Shown here: one piece after another, positions 34,936-45,151 of the stretch | Layout of the letters: each line of letters starts with the position of its first letter | Numbering within the stretch: position 1 is the stretch's first letter | DNA from: Rhexocercosporidium sp. MPI-PUGE-AT-0058 | Taxonomy: Eukaryota > Ascomycota > Leotiomycetes > Helotiales | Assembly (NCBI GenBank): GCA_020746875.1 | Contig: JAGTJL010000010.1 | Coordinates: 2,232,001 to 2,296,000 of the forward strand | Direction of reading: 5' to 3' | Length of the DNA stretch: 64,000 nt | Notes under the pieces: generated by a model | Database searches by the model: none | The model's input: the letters and a program-made list of their open reading frames with translations, nothing else | Told to the model about the DNA's origin: nothing | Translations under genes and position numbers: made by a program

Positions 34936-36218
34936 TTCGTAGGCGAGTATCTTACACCTCTCTCTATAGATACATCTCTGACGATGGGCAGGAAGTCGAA
35001 GCAAGGAGACCGAGTGTTATGCGGATGACATATTCTCTACATTGCCGAGGAAAGCTCTCTGGAGGGGAAAGGAAAGGAAATCTATCGGTTTAGTGAGGGT
35101 GTTAGATAGTTCTCGAACTACTGTGCCTGGACCCCGTGTTGTTGTCAAAGCTTGATGAGGTCAGAACTCTGGGAGGACCACTGATCCTGGAGGACAAGCG
35201 ATGCATTCAATTGGTGCAATGTATGATTAATTCACATTTCAAATTTTTACATTTGCGTGATTGCCATGAAAACTGGACGACTTGATGCTCACACCTTCGT
35301 GCTCTGATAACGGCGGTTTATTTAATGAAGGTTCTTGTCAACCGCACTCTAAAGATGTTGATCTACTGTGTTGTGCTCCTCTGATTGCTGTCATAGGTTG
35401 GAAAATATGAAGAGTATTTGAGCGTCAACTGCCCATAGTCTGCATCGTATCTTTGATGAATTTCATCTTCCGAGATCAACAACACACGGCACGGATGAAC
35501 TCCGAATGCCTCGGGCTTCATTTGAAAAATCTTTAGTTTCCGTGCGGTCTTTTGTCTGTTGCCTTTTTGATGCCCAACTTTCTCGGGAAAGGCGCAGCTG
35601 CGTAGGGCGGTAGATTGCTCCTACATTGTAGACGAAGCCCATCAGTCAGTACATAACTGTCGATCAGGAATTTTGAATCTACGAAGTTCCTGAAGAAGCT
35701 TGTTAATGCTTTAACGGCCGCTTTCTAAAGAAAAGTAATATTTGTACAAGTGTTAGCTCTTTTTGACTCAAGGAAAACCCTGACGGGCGGCCATGGACCT
35801 TGTTGTTTCGATTCCATCTTCATCCTTCTAGCCTGTTTGCCTCGTTTGCCTCGTCTCGTATCAGCCCGCAAGGCGAACTTGCCAGCCTCGTCAGAAGAGC
35901 GGTGTGAGGTCTTGCGTCATACATCATTCTCACCGAGGGGTGTTGTCCTCATTAGCTGTTGCAATCTGAGGAATATTTCTCTGAAGAAAGGCATGAGAGC
36001 CAGGTGATTGGCTGCAGGAACGCCTCACAAAAAAGAACATGTGACTCGGCCTATTCTCAACAATGGACTGTTTCAGCACAGATGAGCAAGAACATCGTTA
36101 CGATTTCGAGAGCTTGATGGTGTTTCCCATCACTAAATATAAGACTTGTAGAGCAAGGATTTTGATGAAATGTATCTCGGCGAGCCAGCGAGAACGGCTG
36201 CAGCCTGCAATTTGAGAG

Positions 36219-36374
36219 TATGCTGAACTTGGATACTCGCAGAATTACACCACGAAACAGCTGGAACGACTTTTCCTAAAACTGAATAGTTCTATAGTTT
36301 ATAGAGGTAATATATAAAAAGATCGGAATAATGATCTACGTTTTGTTCATTGTTTACTATTGGCTCGCTTTGTA
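36219..36374 (+). repeat. About 150-bp dispersed repeat, copy 1
   Basis: Runs from TATGCTGAA to TGGCTCGCTTTGTA and matches 38472-38619 in the same orientation. The last third (from GATCGGAATAATGATCTAC) is nearly identical and the rest is more diverged with small indels. It could be a solo terminal repeat or a short interspersed element. Confidence 0.75.
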
Positions 36375-36647
36375 CGAAGGCGGGCGGCATTGAAATCCGG
36401 CTATTTTCTAAGCGAATGCGGGGCAGGGGTTGAGTCTTCGTCTCCGTATGAGTGACCTAACTAGACGGTGATTCTAACTCTAGCTTCAATGGCAAAATAT
36501 TCACCCCTAAAATGAATATAAAAGGGAATACAACCTCTTTAGTCTTCATGGTAAAGCAGAAGTTTGATTATCTGCCCCTCAGAACAAACAAGAAACTTCA
36601 GTCACAACTCCTCGGCCTCATGTTGACTACATCCAGTATCATGATTA

Positions 36648-36782
36648 TCCGTTCCGCTGCTGCCAGGGTTGACTTTGCGCACGTGATCACACTGTGACCA
36701 CTGTAGGTCCCTGAAGCCACAGCCTGTCGCGCTTGGATCACAGCCTGAAGCGAGAAGTCAACCCTGGCAGCAGCGCAACGGA
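36648..36782. mobile_element. 135-bp TA-flanked foldback (MITE-like) element
   Basis: The left arm (36648-36675, TCCGTTCCGCTGCTGCCAGG and on) is an inverted copy of the right arm (36755-36782) with a single C/G mismatch in 28 bases. TA lies on each side (36646-36647, 36783-36784). The 79-base centre has no ORF. The arms are unrelated in sequence to the 9002-9232 element. Near-perfect arms suggest a fairly recent insertion. Confidence 0.75.
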
Positions 36783-36943
36783 TATGGGTAACGAGGAATT
36801 AATCTCGTCCCCAGGGAAAGAAGAATTAGACACCATTAATAAATCTTAGATTATTACAACAATTATGATTTCCCTCAGACTCGCGCGACCTTCCTTCACC
36901 CATACCAACGAGCCTTTCCAAAGATCAAATCTCTCTTCAATTA

Positions 36944-37462
36944 CTAGGCACCAGAATTGACAATCTTAATGAGAATTCCTGTTGGTGTGTAGCGATTGGC
37001 GAGATAAGCCGCAGTGTTATACTCCGCATTGGAAGCATTATACACAACACCAACAGAACCACCAGTAGTTCCACAGCCAATCAGAGAAGCCGCCTTCTGC
37101 CCTGCCGTGGCATTAACCCCCCCGTCAATGGTATTGGCGATGTCTGCGTATAGTACGCTCGAGTCTGCGGTGCTGTTGATGTGTTGGGCCAGAGCGACAA
37201 CAGTGCCGTGGGAGTAGAGCGTCCATTCAGCGCAGTTTGGTGCTCCGTCGGCTGTCATGGTGTACTGGCGGCCTGCTTGGGTTTCTGCGCCGTAAGCTCG
37301 GAGATATGAAGCGACGAATTGGATGTCTTCGACAGTGACGTCTTGTGGTACGCTGTTAGGAGCATTATAGCAGAGCATTATTGGTGATTCACACAGCTGG
37401 GCGCCGACGACATGGCTAGCCAGGATAGCGGCAGTCAAGGCGAGGAAGCGGGAGAAGTGCAT
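36944..37462 (-). CDS. Small secreted protein, hypothetical
   Basis: A single exon of 172 residues. The N-terminus MHFSRFLALTAAILASHVVG is a clear signal peptide with likely cleavage near residue 20-21. The mature part has four cysteines (CESPIMLC, PNCAEW, LIGCGTT), enough for two disulfides, and three NxS/T sites including HINSTADSS and GVNATAGQ. It ends IKIVNSGA with no anchor, so the protein should be freely secreted. Size, Cys count and location between two repeat copies are effector-like, but I recognise no named family. A TATA box sits about 130 bases upstream. The start codon is the first Met after an in-frame stop. Confidence 0.8.
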   Translation of the reverse strand: MHFSRFLALTAAILASHVVGAQLCESPIMLCYNAPNSVPQDVTVEDIQFVASYLRAYGAETQAGRQYTMTADGAPNCAEWTLYSHGTVVALAQHINSTADSSVLYADIANTIDGGVNATAGQKAASLIGCGTTGGSVGVVYNASNAEYNTAAYLANRYTPTGILIKIVNSGA

Positions 37463-37589
37463 TTTGACTTGTGGGTGTTTGAGAGGAAAAGCGAAGTTTG
37501 CAAAGTGGAGGTGGAGATGGAATTGAGGAGCTACTGTATTGAATGACTTCAGAGCTTGTAGTCTGTAACTCGAGGCATGCAGTAAGCTA

Positions 37590-37597
37590 TATTTATA
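37590..37597 (-). promoter_or_regulatory. TATA box of secreted-protein gene
   Basis: On the minus strand this reads TATAAATA, 128-135 bases upstream of ATG 37462. The position suits a strongly regulated secreted-protein gene. Inference from sequence only. Confidence 0.45.
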
Positions 37598-38471
37598 CCC
37601 TCAAGTACAGGAGTTGAGTGATGGCTACATTACCTAGAATTAAAATTAATTAGAATTTAGTTTATTTAATTACAAAGTGAAAATCTAAAAACTGCTTAAA
37701 TTTTAGCAAGCCAATAGATAAGTTTCGCTTAGCTTAAAAAGAACTTTAATAGAATTGTTCAACTAATTAAAATTTAAAAACTCAAAATTAAATTATCAAA
37801 CCCCTTGCTATACGGTTTTTGGTTCTACCTTCTACGTTCCATGTAATGTTTTACGAATGTACCCAGGAGGGGTAGTCAAGGAATCACATGTATTTCTGCA
37901 CCTTAGCCCTGAGGCTCGGCAGCAGCTAGTTTGTTAGAGAAGCTAAACGTGTAGGACCAAATAGACTATGGGTGGGTCTACGTAGAGTCATGTGATGTCT
38001 CACGTGAAAGGGACCGGTCCCAGGAAGTACGAGGGTTCTATGTAAGACTGGCACGTCTGCCATTAATTAGGAGCTTCGTGCTCAACTTCGAATAGTATCT
38101 TTACCTATACTTAATAACTGTCTTCCCGACCGTACGTAATACACCTACTTCTCGATCATTAAGATCAACAACAGCCTTTTGTATCTACACCGAGTAAATA
38201 CACAGACCGACACATAATGCTCTACAAGTTTCCTAAGTTCGTTATCTAAATAGGATAGGGAGCACCCGTGACTGACTTCTAGGATCCTTTTTCTTTTGCA
38301 CAGGCAGATGCTCCTTCGGCACCGCACGTAGCCTAATTAGGTTCTGCTACCGCAGACCGCCTTCAGGAGAACAACTGTTTCTCCTGATTTCCTTCTGTAA
38401 TTAGAACAACAATTAATCACTTTAATTCAACTCAAACTGCTCGCAGTGCTTTGATCCACTTCTACACTACA

Positions 38472-38619
38472 TATGCTGAATTTAAATAGAATCACACCAC
38501 AAACAGCTGAGTCGACTTCTCTTAGAACCGAATAGTTCTATAATTTACGGAGGTGACGTGTGAAGGATCGGAATAATGATCTACTTTTTATTCACTGTTT
38601 ACTATTGGCTCGCTTTGTA
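38472..38619 (+). repeat. About 150-bp dispersed repeat, copy 2
   Basis: Same orientation as 36219-36374 and 2.25 kb from it. The pair brackets the secreted-protein gene. It ends CTTTGTA like copy 1. Confidence 0.75.
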
Positions 38620-38793
38620 ACCTGATGATACAAGTGTCTGGAGGCGCTGGCAGCTTTCTTTTTTCGGACTAGCGCCGTCAACTCACACATTGTACCCTCA
38701 GCCTCACTCCAAATCTCAACGACATCTCCTTTTTTTGTTGTACATCGCTGCCCACTTCACGTAAAAACAATAAGAAGCTATCCATCGGACAAC

Positions 38794-41700
38794 ATGGATA
38801 CCATCAGAGATTTCAATGCCGAAGAAGGCATGAATGCCAAAACGGCTTTTGTACCCAGTGCAGACATTACACCAGCACACCAGCCAACTGATACCTACGC
38901 CTTGGGGCCTAGCACTGCATTGGCACCACTTGCAATGAGCCAAACGAAAGATGATCTATTGAAACACCTCAAACTGCCAATCGAGACCTACATGTTGATG
39001 GCTGTCAGTTCATTGCTTCCCTTATCAGATCTTGCTGACTTTGTATAATCAGAAAGAAACAGACGTTGTATACAACTGGTTAATAAGTGACACAGGCCAT
39101 CTCAAACCCAACAGTGGACGAAAGGCTCATTATGACTGGAGTGACATCACGGAAAGAGCGAAAAAAGAGGCAATGGAAATGATCTCTCAAGGGGGCGACC
39201 AAAACACCAAGCTCTACTAGGGCCAGGGAGCAAGTCCACAGGAAGATGATCCGAACTGGATTGCAAAGTGGTTTTTATATCACAAGTTCCGATACCGCGA
39301 TGGTAGGAATAGATTTCGTGCTCGTGAAGCACGACGTCTACGGGCAGAGGGTTCTGAGCCTCTGCCATACCAGACAACTATATATGACCCAATTCGTGAC
39401 CTCCAGCCAGGATACCAAAATATCTCTGCCCCACAGAATAATGAAAGCAGACTCATGGAAAAATTTGGGTCCAGTATTGGACAGTGGAATGTATTAACCC
39501 ATGAGCCGGTACAGCCGTCTCCGACTTTTGAAGACGACATGCTAGATGAGGATGAGCACAAGCGTCGCAAACGACAAAACGTCATGGAAGTGCTGGATGG
39601 TGGAAGCTTGAACAATGTCGAGAAGAATCTTTTAAGGACCAAGTTATCATGGATGCTTTGAAAGATGGCGGGGTCAAAGATGAACCGACTTTTCATGCAG
39701 TAGTGGCCACTTTACTTTCCGAAGGTGATGATAAGTTGGATACTGGAATTGCAGACGAGACTGGGTTGAGGAGTCCTACACGAGTCTGGCATGACGTGCC
39801 AGCAGTGTCAGAGAGCCTTGTCGGGTCTTACCAGCGGACCGCAACTGAGGCCATGAAAAGTTTCAACCTCGAGGCAGAAACCAATTCTATCGCAGCACTT
39901 GCGGCCACATGGGGAACGAGGCGTAAAAGTGATCCTAGTTTGGCCGACTTCGAGGGGGTTTCGCAGGGCATGCCCGAGGCAGAAGGTCCGCGGTATCCAA
40001 GAAGCCGCAGCCAGGATAATATTGCGCCTCCGAGGACTTACATCTTTCCAAATACCAAGAGAACTACCCCCATATTCAAATCCAAATTTCTTTCCACGGT
40101 AGCCAGTGTTGCAGCCGTATCTCGCACAAATCCCGTGCACTTCGGCATTCCAAGCATCATCAAGAGGGCTAGGAACCAAAGTGAATCAGGTTCATCGGGG
40201 CAAGTACAACAGAAAGACTTGGCAGACCTGTGGAGAAGCTCCGGTGGTCCTCCTATCGTGAGCACTCGGATATGTCCATGTCGACTTAGAGATGATTCAG
40301 ACTTAGACCACGAAACAAATTGTCAGGATTGTAGATTAATCCGAGCTAGTGGTACTTTTTTACCTATGAAGTCATCCAACGACCCTGGCGAGCTAGAATA
40401 TAACGTCAAGGATCACGTCAGTGAAGAGAAGAGTCACCAGGAAGTTTTTCAAGGACAGGACAATGGCGACGACAAAAGTGATATAGTTTCTACGACCTCG
40501 TCTATACCATCTATTGCTGACAGCCTACTCTCACTGATGAGTGGCTCCTCGATGTCCTCTGTCATCGGACCAGAGGGCGCTGCAGAACGACTGATAGCCT
40601 TGCTTCTTCATCATCCAGATATTAGACCGTTGTGCGAATCCGCCCTGAGCCTGATCGATGCACGCAATCTCGAGACCCAGCTGAGACGATTGCTAAAAGA
40701 TTTCGCAGTGGACTTGCGGAAGGAAGTGGAAACACCTAAACAGAAACATGCTGCACACTTTGTGCGTTACCGCGCCCGCAATACCGCACACATTATTTGC
40801 AGTGAATTGAAAAAGGCGTCGGGCGCCGCAGTTCGAAAGGGCAAGGAATTGGAACGAGCTTATCCTCAAAATGCATCGGATGAAAGCGGCTCTGATACCT
40901 CAACCGAAGAGGATGATAATCTTCATCACCTGGAGGCTTTCATACAAACATCCGAGGCTCTGAAAATGCTAGGAAGAAGATTGGCAGAGTTTGTGGAGTC
41001 TCTACAAACAGATCCTCAAGTGGTATCGATGCCCACTACTGTTGCGTTCGAGCCTGGTCACGATATCATCTCATGCCCAGAGAGCCCGGCTGGCTCACCT
41101 AGGAGGGTTATTAAGCCGGTATTCGAATCGACCGCAGGTCCCAGGACCACTTTCATGGACTCGTCGATCCCCTACTCGAAAATATACACTGGCACCCTAC
41201 AAGCACTGCTCCGGATGGGTCAACGAGAGATACCTATTGGAAGAAAGAGACTTGAGTGGAAATGTGTAGGTCTCTCCATAGGCCTCTCAATTTTTCTCCA
41301 ATAATGAGGCTAATGTTCTACAGCGGTGTGGCCACGTAATTCAAGATGATTTCATGGAACTGCGCCCCGGAGGAGTGAACCATTACAGAAAAAGGATTTC
41401 CGAGGAGTCTCAATTTTTTGGAATAGATAGCTCCCTATGTATGGTGTTACCGGATGGGCCATATCTAGGGTGGCTCCGGAGGCTCACCATGGCAGCTGCA
41501 TTCTCATTGGTGATACATTGGGTCTGGTTCCTCAATTCACTCCGGGTCATGTATTGGAAACAGGATACAGATGGCCAGTCTTTGCCGCAGAAGGAAAGTT
41601 TGTTGACAAGTGATTTGGTTGGTTGGGCAACAATTCCTCCTCCATATGTGGTTGCAACCATCTTTGGAGTTTATTCGGACCGGGTGGCGAGGACTCGGAA

Positions 41701-42571
41701 AGAAAATTTGGTCAACGCGAAAATCTCAAGTCTTTCAATAGAAGGGCCTGATCGAGTACGTAGTTGGATATCAAGAGCCTGTGAAGGACTCCGCTTGAAG
41801 CAGTCTCAAGGGAACCAAGGCATTGAGAAAGGTCTTCCGCTTCACGAGAGACTCTCAAATATCGGTGCCTCCAATATCGGTGCTCAAGTTAGCACCACAA
41901 GCCAATCAGCGACAAATCTCTCATCGAGCGAGCGACTGTTCCTTCTGCTCTGCCACGACGAAGGCCGTTATGCAACTCGTCTGCTCCAACTGGATCTCAT
42001 CAGTCTACAAGCCACTTCTGATCAAACCCTCTTCAAACTTCTCAGGCGTAACTATCAGTCGATGAGGAGGAAGTGGATGTCTAAATTATCTCTGCGCACT
42101 TTGGTCTGGATCAAGTTCGTTCACTTTGAGATGTATCGAAGTGAGCTCGTCGATGTCCGCAAAATGGATGACATCCCGCCCCCAGACCACGTGGAGTACA
42201 GGTATGCGCCAGCTCCACCAGACGTGATGCCACCAATCGGCTACAAACATATGATGCACCTCTTCCACAATCCTGAATGCGCAGGGTCAGATTCCATCTG
42301 CGTCTCTCGTTTTCCGAAGAAATTGAAGGAACAATTGAAATGTTGCCCAATCAAGGGCGTGAACCCAGGCTGGGGGCTCCAATTCGTGGAGGGCTGGGAT
42401 ATGAGAAAGATCTGGATACTCGTTTTTGGAGTGTCTGGCTTAGGGAGTTTGGTTGTAGCAATCATGTTAAGTGTTCTCGAGAAGAGTATGCAAGATGCGT
42501 TTGCCTTATCAGCGTATATGGCGACAATGGCTACTGTGAGTATTGGGTTCGTGCAGGCGTTGTTGATGTAA
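38794..42571 (+). CDS. Large fungal protein with two C-terminal membrane helices
   Basis: Exons 38794-39003, 39053-39589, 39637-41265 and 41324-42571 (introns 49, 47 and 58 nt, phases consistent) span about 1207 codons. The middle is low-complexity and Ser/Glu-rich. The C-terminal half carries the fungal block RLEWKCRCGH (across intron 3), RLFLLLCHDEGRYATRLLQL, RSELVDVRKMDDIPPPDHVE and NPGWGLQFVEGWDMRKIW, then two hydrophobic helices (about 42405-42475 and 42500-42570). I know this block as widespread in Leotiomycete and Sordariomycete genomes but of unknown function. One flaw: an in-frame TAG at 39218-39220. It is CAG by one transition, or lies in an optional 90-nt intron (about 39140-39229), which would drop a protein-like stretch. 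So the allele is either spliced there or truncated. Confidence 0.7.
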
Positions 42572-43035
42572 TGGTAGCAATTTTATGGGATTGATGAACT
42601 CCTTTTCAATTTGAAGATTCTCGAGAGAGAGCGAAGGCAAGATGCAGAGTATAATTCGGCTCCCGGGGTTTGTGGGGTTATTGGAAGTTCGCAATTGAGG
42701 ATCGGGCTCAAAGTTCCACTTTGTAATGTTGGCGACTTGGTCTTGAAGATTCTCGTCTGTCATGGGACATGAAGATGATATCCGGTAATTGTGACCGACT
42801 GCCACATTGCCTACCCAGGCCAGGGGTGATAACCATCTCACTCCGCCTTTAGGGTGAGAGCCAAGCCCTACGCCGCACTCTTCGCCCTTCTTCATGATCT
42901 GACTCACTATGATAAATGCTCCTCTCCTTCATCCAAATGCTTTCTTGTTTGCTTCATATGCTAATCTCGCCTAGTAAAAGTGCTCAGTTCATTGCCATTC
43001 GTTACCTCGAGAATCCGACGAGACACTAGACAGAT
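42572..43035. other. Short intergenic region
   Basis: 464 bases between the large membrane protein and its small neighbour, both on the plus strand. Sequence is balanced, with no motif called. Confidence 0.5.
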
Positions 43036-43470
43036 ATGGGCGAGTCCACAACCTGGTCCCCCGAGTCAAGTGACTCAGAACACAACAACGATCACGACAA
43101 TTCTCTAGAAAACTTCCCCAATCTCGATCCAACCTCCAATCTAGATCGAATCGCTTTGCCTCGCGAGACTTTGACGAGGAGTCGGAGGCTTGTGGTGGAC
43201 GAGCAAGATTCAGACCCTTGGGAATGGGCTCATGCGATCCAAAGAGAGAGGATGAGCGAGACATGGGATGGCCGTATCCTTTTGTCGTGGACCAGGAAGA
43301 AGAGTCTCATCACTGGCCTGCTGCTTTCTATCGCTGTAATGTCGGTTATGCTTCTCCTCAAGAGTGTATTTGCATATGAGCTGGTACAAACGATTGCTGT
43401 CGCTGGATACGCCACTGCAACTATGGTCGCAATCGGCATCGGCTTTGTTTTGGAAATACAATTGAGATGA
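43036..43470 (+). CDS. Small two-helix membrane protein, hypothetical
   Basis: A 144-residue single exon starting MGESTTWSPESSDSEHNNDH. The acidic, Ser/Asn-rich N-terminal half is followed by DPWEWAHAIQRERMSETWDG and a basic WTRKKSL stretch. Two hydrophobic helices end the protein (about residues 93-112 and 117-140, ending VAIGIGFVLEIQLR). The layout (charged region, basic link, helix, short loop, helix ending YATATMVAIGIGF) echoes the C-terminus of the upstream protein (YMATMATVSIGF). It is in the same orientation, 464 bases downstream. I infer it could be a derived fragment or a functional partner; no family is recognised. Confidence 0.6.
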   Translation: MGESTTWSPESSDSEHNNDHDNSLENFPNLDPTSNLDRIALPRETLTRSRRLVVDEQDSDPWEWAHAIQRERMSETWDGRILLSWTRKKSLITGLLLSIAVMSVMLLLKSVFAYELVQTIAVAGYATATMVAIGIGFVLEIQLR

Positions 43471-43707
43471 GAGTCACGACCGAGCTGACTGAGGATCCCC
43501 GGCTCGCTTTCGAATGAGGAAAGGAACCCTCGAGACCTTGAAAAGAGCGATGCTCCTTACACGCCACGTGATCACGGCATTTACTTTTGCAGAAAGAAAC
43601 AGTCCCACTTGCCGAGAACGTCATGACTTTTGATATCGTCAAAACACAACACAACACTCATCTTTCTCCAGCTCATCCACAACATCATCTCAACCTCCAA
43701 TCTCAAA
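43471..43707. other. Intergenic and leader
   Basis: Short spacer with CCACGTGATCACG near 43563, a palindrome-like site. No gene. Confidence 0.4.
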
Positions 43708-44825
43708 ATGACACTCATCATGACCGTAAGCTTTAAGAACCTTCCCTTTCCGTTATCGATCCATAAGATCCCAGCCTTAAACCTCCACAGACTCAACCTT
43801 CCCCGGCATTTTCAACGTCCCCAGTAGACATGCTCATCCTCGGCGCAGGCTGGACATCAAACTTCCTCATTCCCCTTCTCAAATCTCAAAATATCACCCA
43901 TGTAGCAACCACAACGACCGGCCGCGATGGCACCCTAAAATTCCAATTCTCTCTTCCCGATAAAGACGACCAAGAGCCCGATCTCAAACCCTACAGCGCT
44001 CTCCCCGCTGCGAAGACAGTTCTCATTACTTTCCCGCTCCGAGGAGCAGAGGAGACGAAGTATCTCGTAGCCTCATACTACAAGACTCATTCTAACTCCC
44101 CAAACGCCGCCTCAACCTCTGATTCTGTGTTTGGATTAAGCGGAAATGAGAGTGAAAGTAAAACCAACCCAGCATTTATTCAACTCGGGAGCACTGGCCT
44201 CTGGACCATCCCCTCGCAACCAACCTGGGTAACACGACACAGCCCCCACAACACCTCCGACACCCGCGCCCAAGCCGAAGACGCACTCCTCTCGCTCGGC
44301 GGTTGCGTCCTTGACCTCGCCGGTCTCTGGGGCGGCGAGAGAAATGCTCGCAATTGGATCGATCGCGTGGCTGCTACTAAGGAAGTATTGGCTACAAAGA
44401 AGAGTCTGCACATGATTCATGGTTTGGATGTTGCGAGGGGGATTGTTGCTGTGCATGAGAAGTGGGAGATGGCAAGGGGTCAGAGATTCGTGAGTGTTCT
44501 TTCTCCTTCAACAAAATGTATACTGGGAAGTTTAGTGATGATACTGACTTCTTACAAGATGTTAACCGATCTCATGGTCTACGATTGGTGGGATCTCATT
44601 CTCGGTTTTGCAGGCGAACTCGATGTCGAGAATGGCAATTCGCAGAGGGCTCAGAAGCAAATCAAATGGATCCGGGAGTTGATGCAGGAGCAGGGTGTTA
44701 GGGCGCTGCCAAGGGATATGGAGACGTTGGGACGGTGTTATGATTCTAGGGAGTTTTGGGAGACCTTCGGGATCATGCCTACGAGGAGTAGGCTCTCAAG
44801 TGTGGTCATAGGGGGACAATATTGA
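43708..44825 (+). CDS. Rossmann-fold NAD(P)-binding protein (epimerase/YeeZ-like)
   Basis: Exons 43708-43725, 43791-44489 and 44559-44825 give 327 residues in one phase. The first 18-nt exon (MTLIMT) joins TQPSPAFSTSPVDMLILGAGWTS, which contains the dinucleotide-binding GAGWTS motif. Without that exon the protein would start at ATG 43830 inside the same motif. Further family-like parts are TVLITFPLRGAEETKYL, PAFIQLGSTGLW, AQAEDALLSLGGCVLDLAGL and GGERNARNWIDRVA, as in the atypical short-chain dehydrogenase group that includes bacterial YeeZ. These are thought to be NAD(P)-dependent sugar-nucleotide or related enzymes; substrate unknown. The intron at 44490-44558 is 69 nt with no in-frame stop, so it could be misread as coding; GTGAGT and TTACAAG ends and a CTGAC branch site support removal. 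Confidence 0.82.
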
Positions 44826-45151
44826 TCCATTGGGATTGTGTAAGCAAAATTGTGTCACTCCAGAAACCTTAGCAGGCTAAGAAAAGCTTGACAAGAATCA
44901 TCGCAGACTATGGAATTGAGTGCTATTCGGAGCGTTTGGGGTACTCCTTCTCCCAACTTGGTACATTCTGCCTGGACACGGTGCAGTGTTTGGTGTTTTT
45001 ATTATCACGCTGCTCATTCCAAGCTTCAAATGATAGATTTGCATCCTGGCTCAAAAATCTTCGGAGTTCCTCTCTTAGGTGGTTTCCAAATAACGCATTG
45101 CTCTTGAGAACTTCTATGAGATTCACCAAGGGGGCATATCATACATCACAT
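44826..45151. other. Convergent 3-prime region
   Basis: 326 bases between two convergent genes, with only short ORFs (44888-45196 and 44923-45129), no protein pattern. Nothing else seen. Confidence 0.45.

Larger units (their letters stand above)
34936..36943. other. Intergenic with repeats
   Basis: About 2 kb without a supported gene. Contains one copy of a 150-bp repeat (36219-36374) and a 135-bp TA-flanked foldback element (36648-36782). ORFs at 35750-36007 and 36512-36697 show no family pattern. Confidence 0.5.
37463..38793. other. Intergenic, AT-rich, with repeat copy 2
   Basis: Holds the secreted-protein promoter, an AT-rich patch (37625-37810), and a stretch at 37850-38450 with CACGTG-like, TACGTA and other short palindromes that may be a decayed mobile element. 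The second copy of the 150-bp repeat is at 38472-38619. No gene. Confidence 0.5.

Noticed and set aside
28273..37462. Biosynthetic gene cluster around the A-T-R enzyme
   Set aside because: Neighbours are a kinesin, small Cys-rich proteins and a secreted protein; no tailoring enzymes or transporter.
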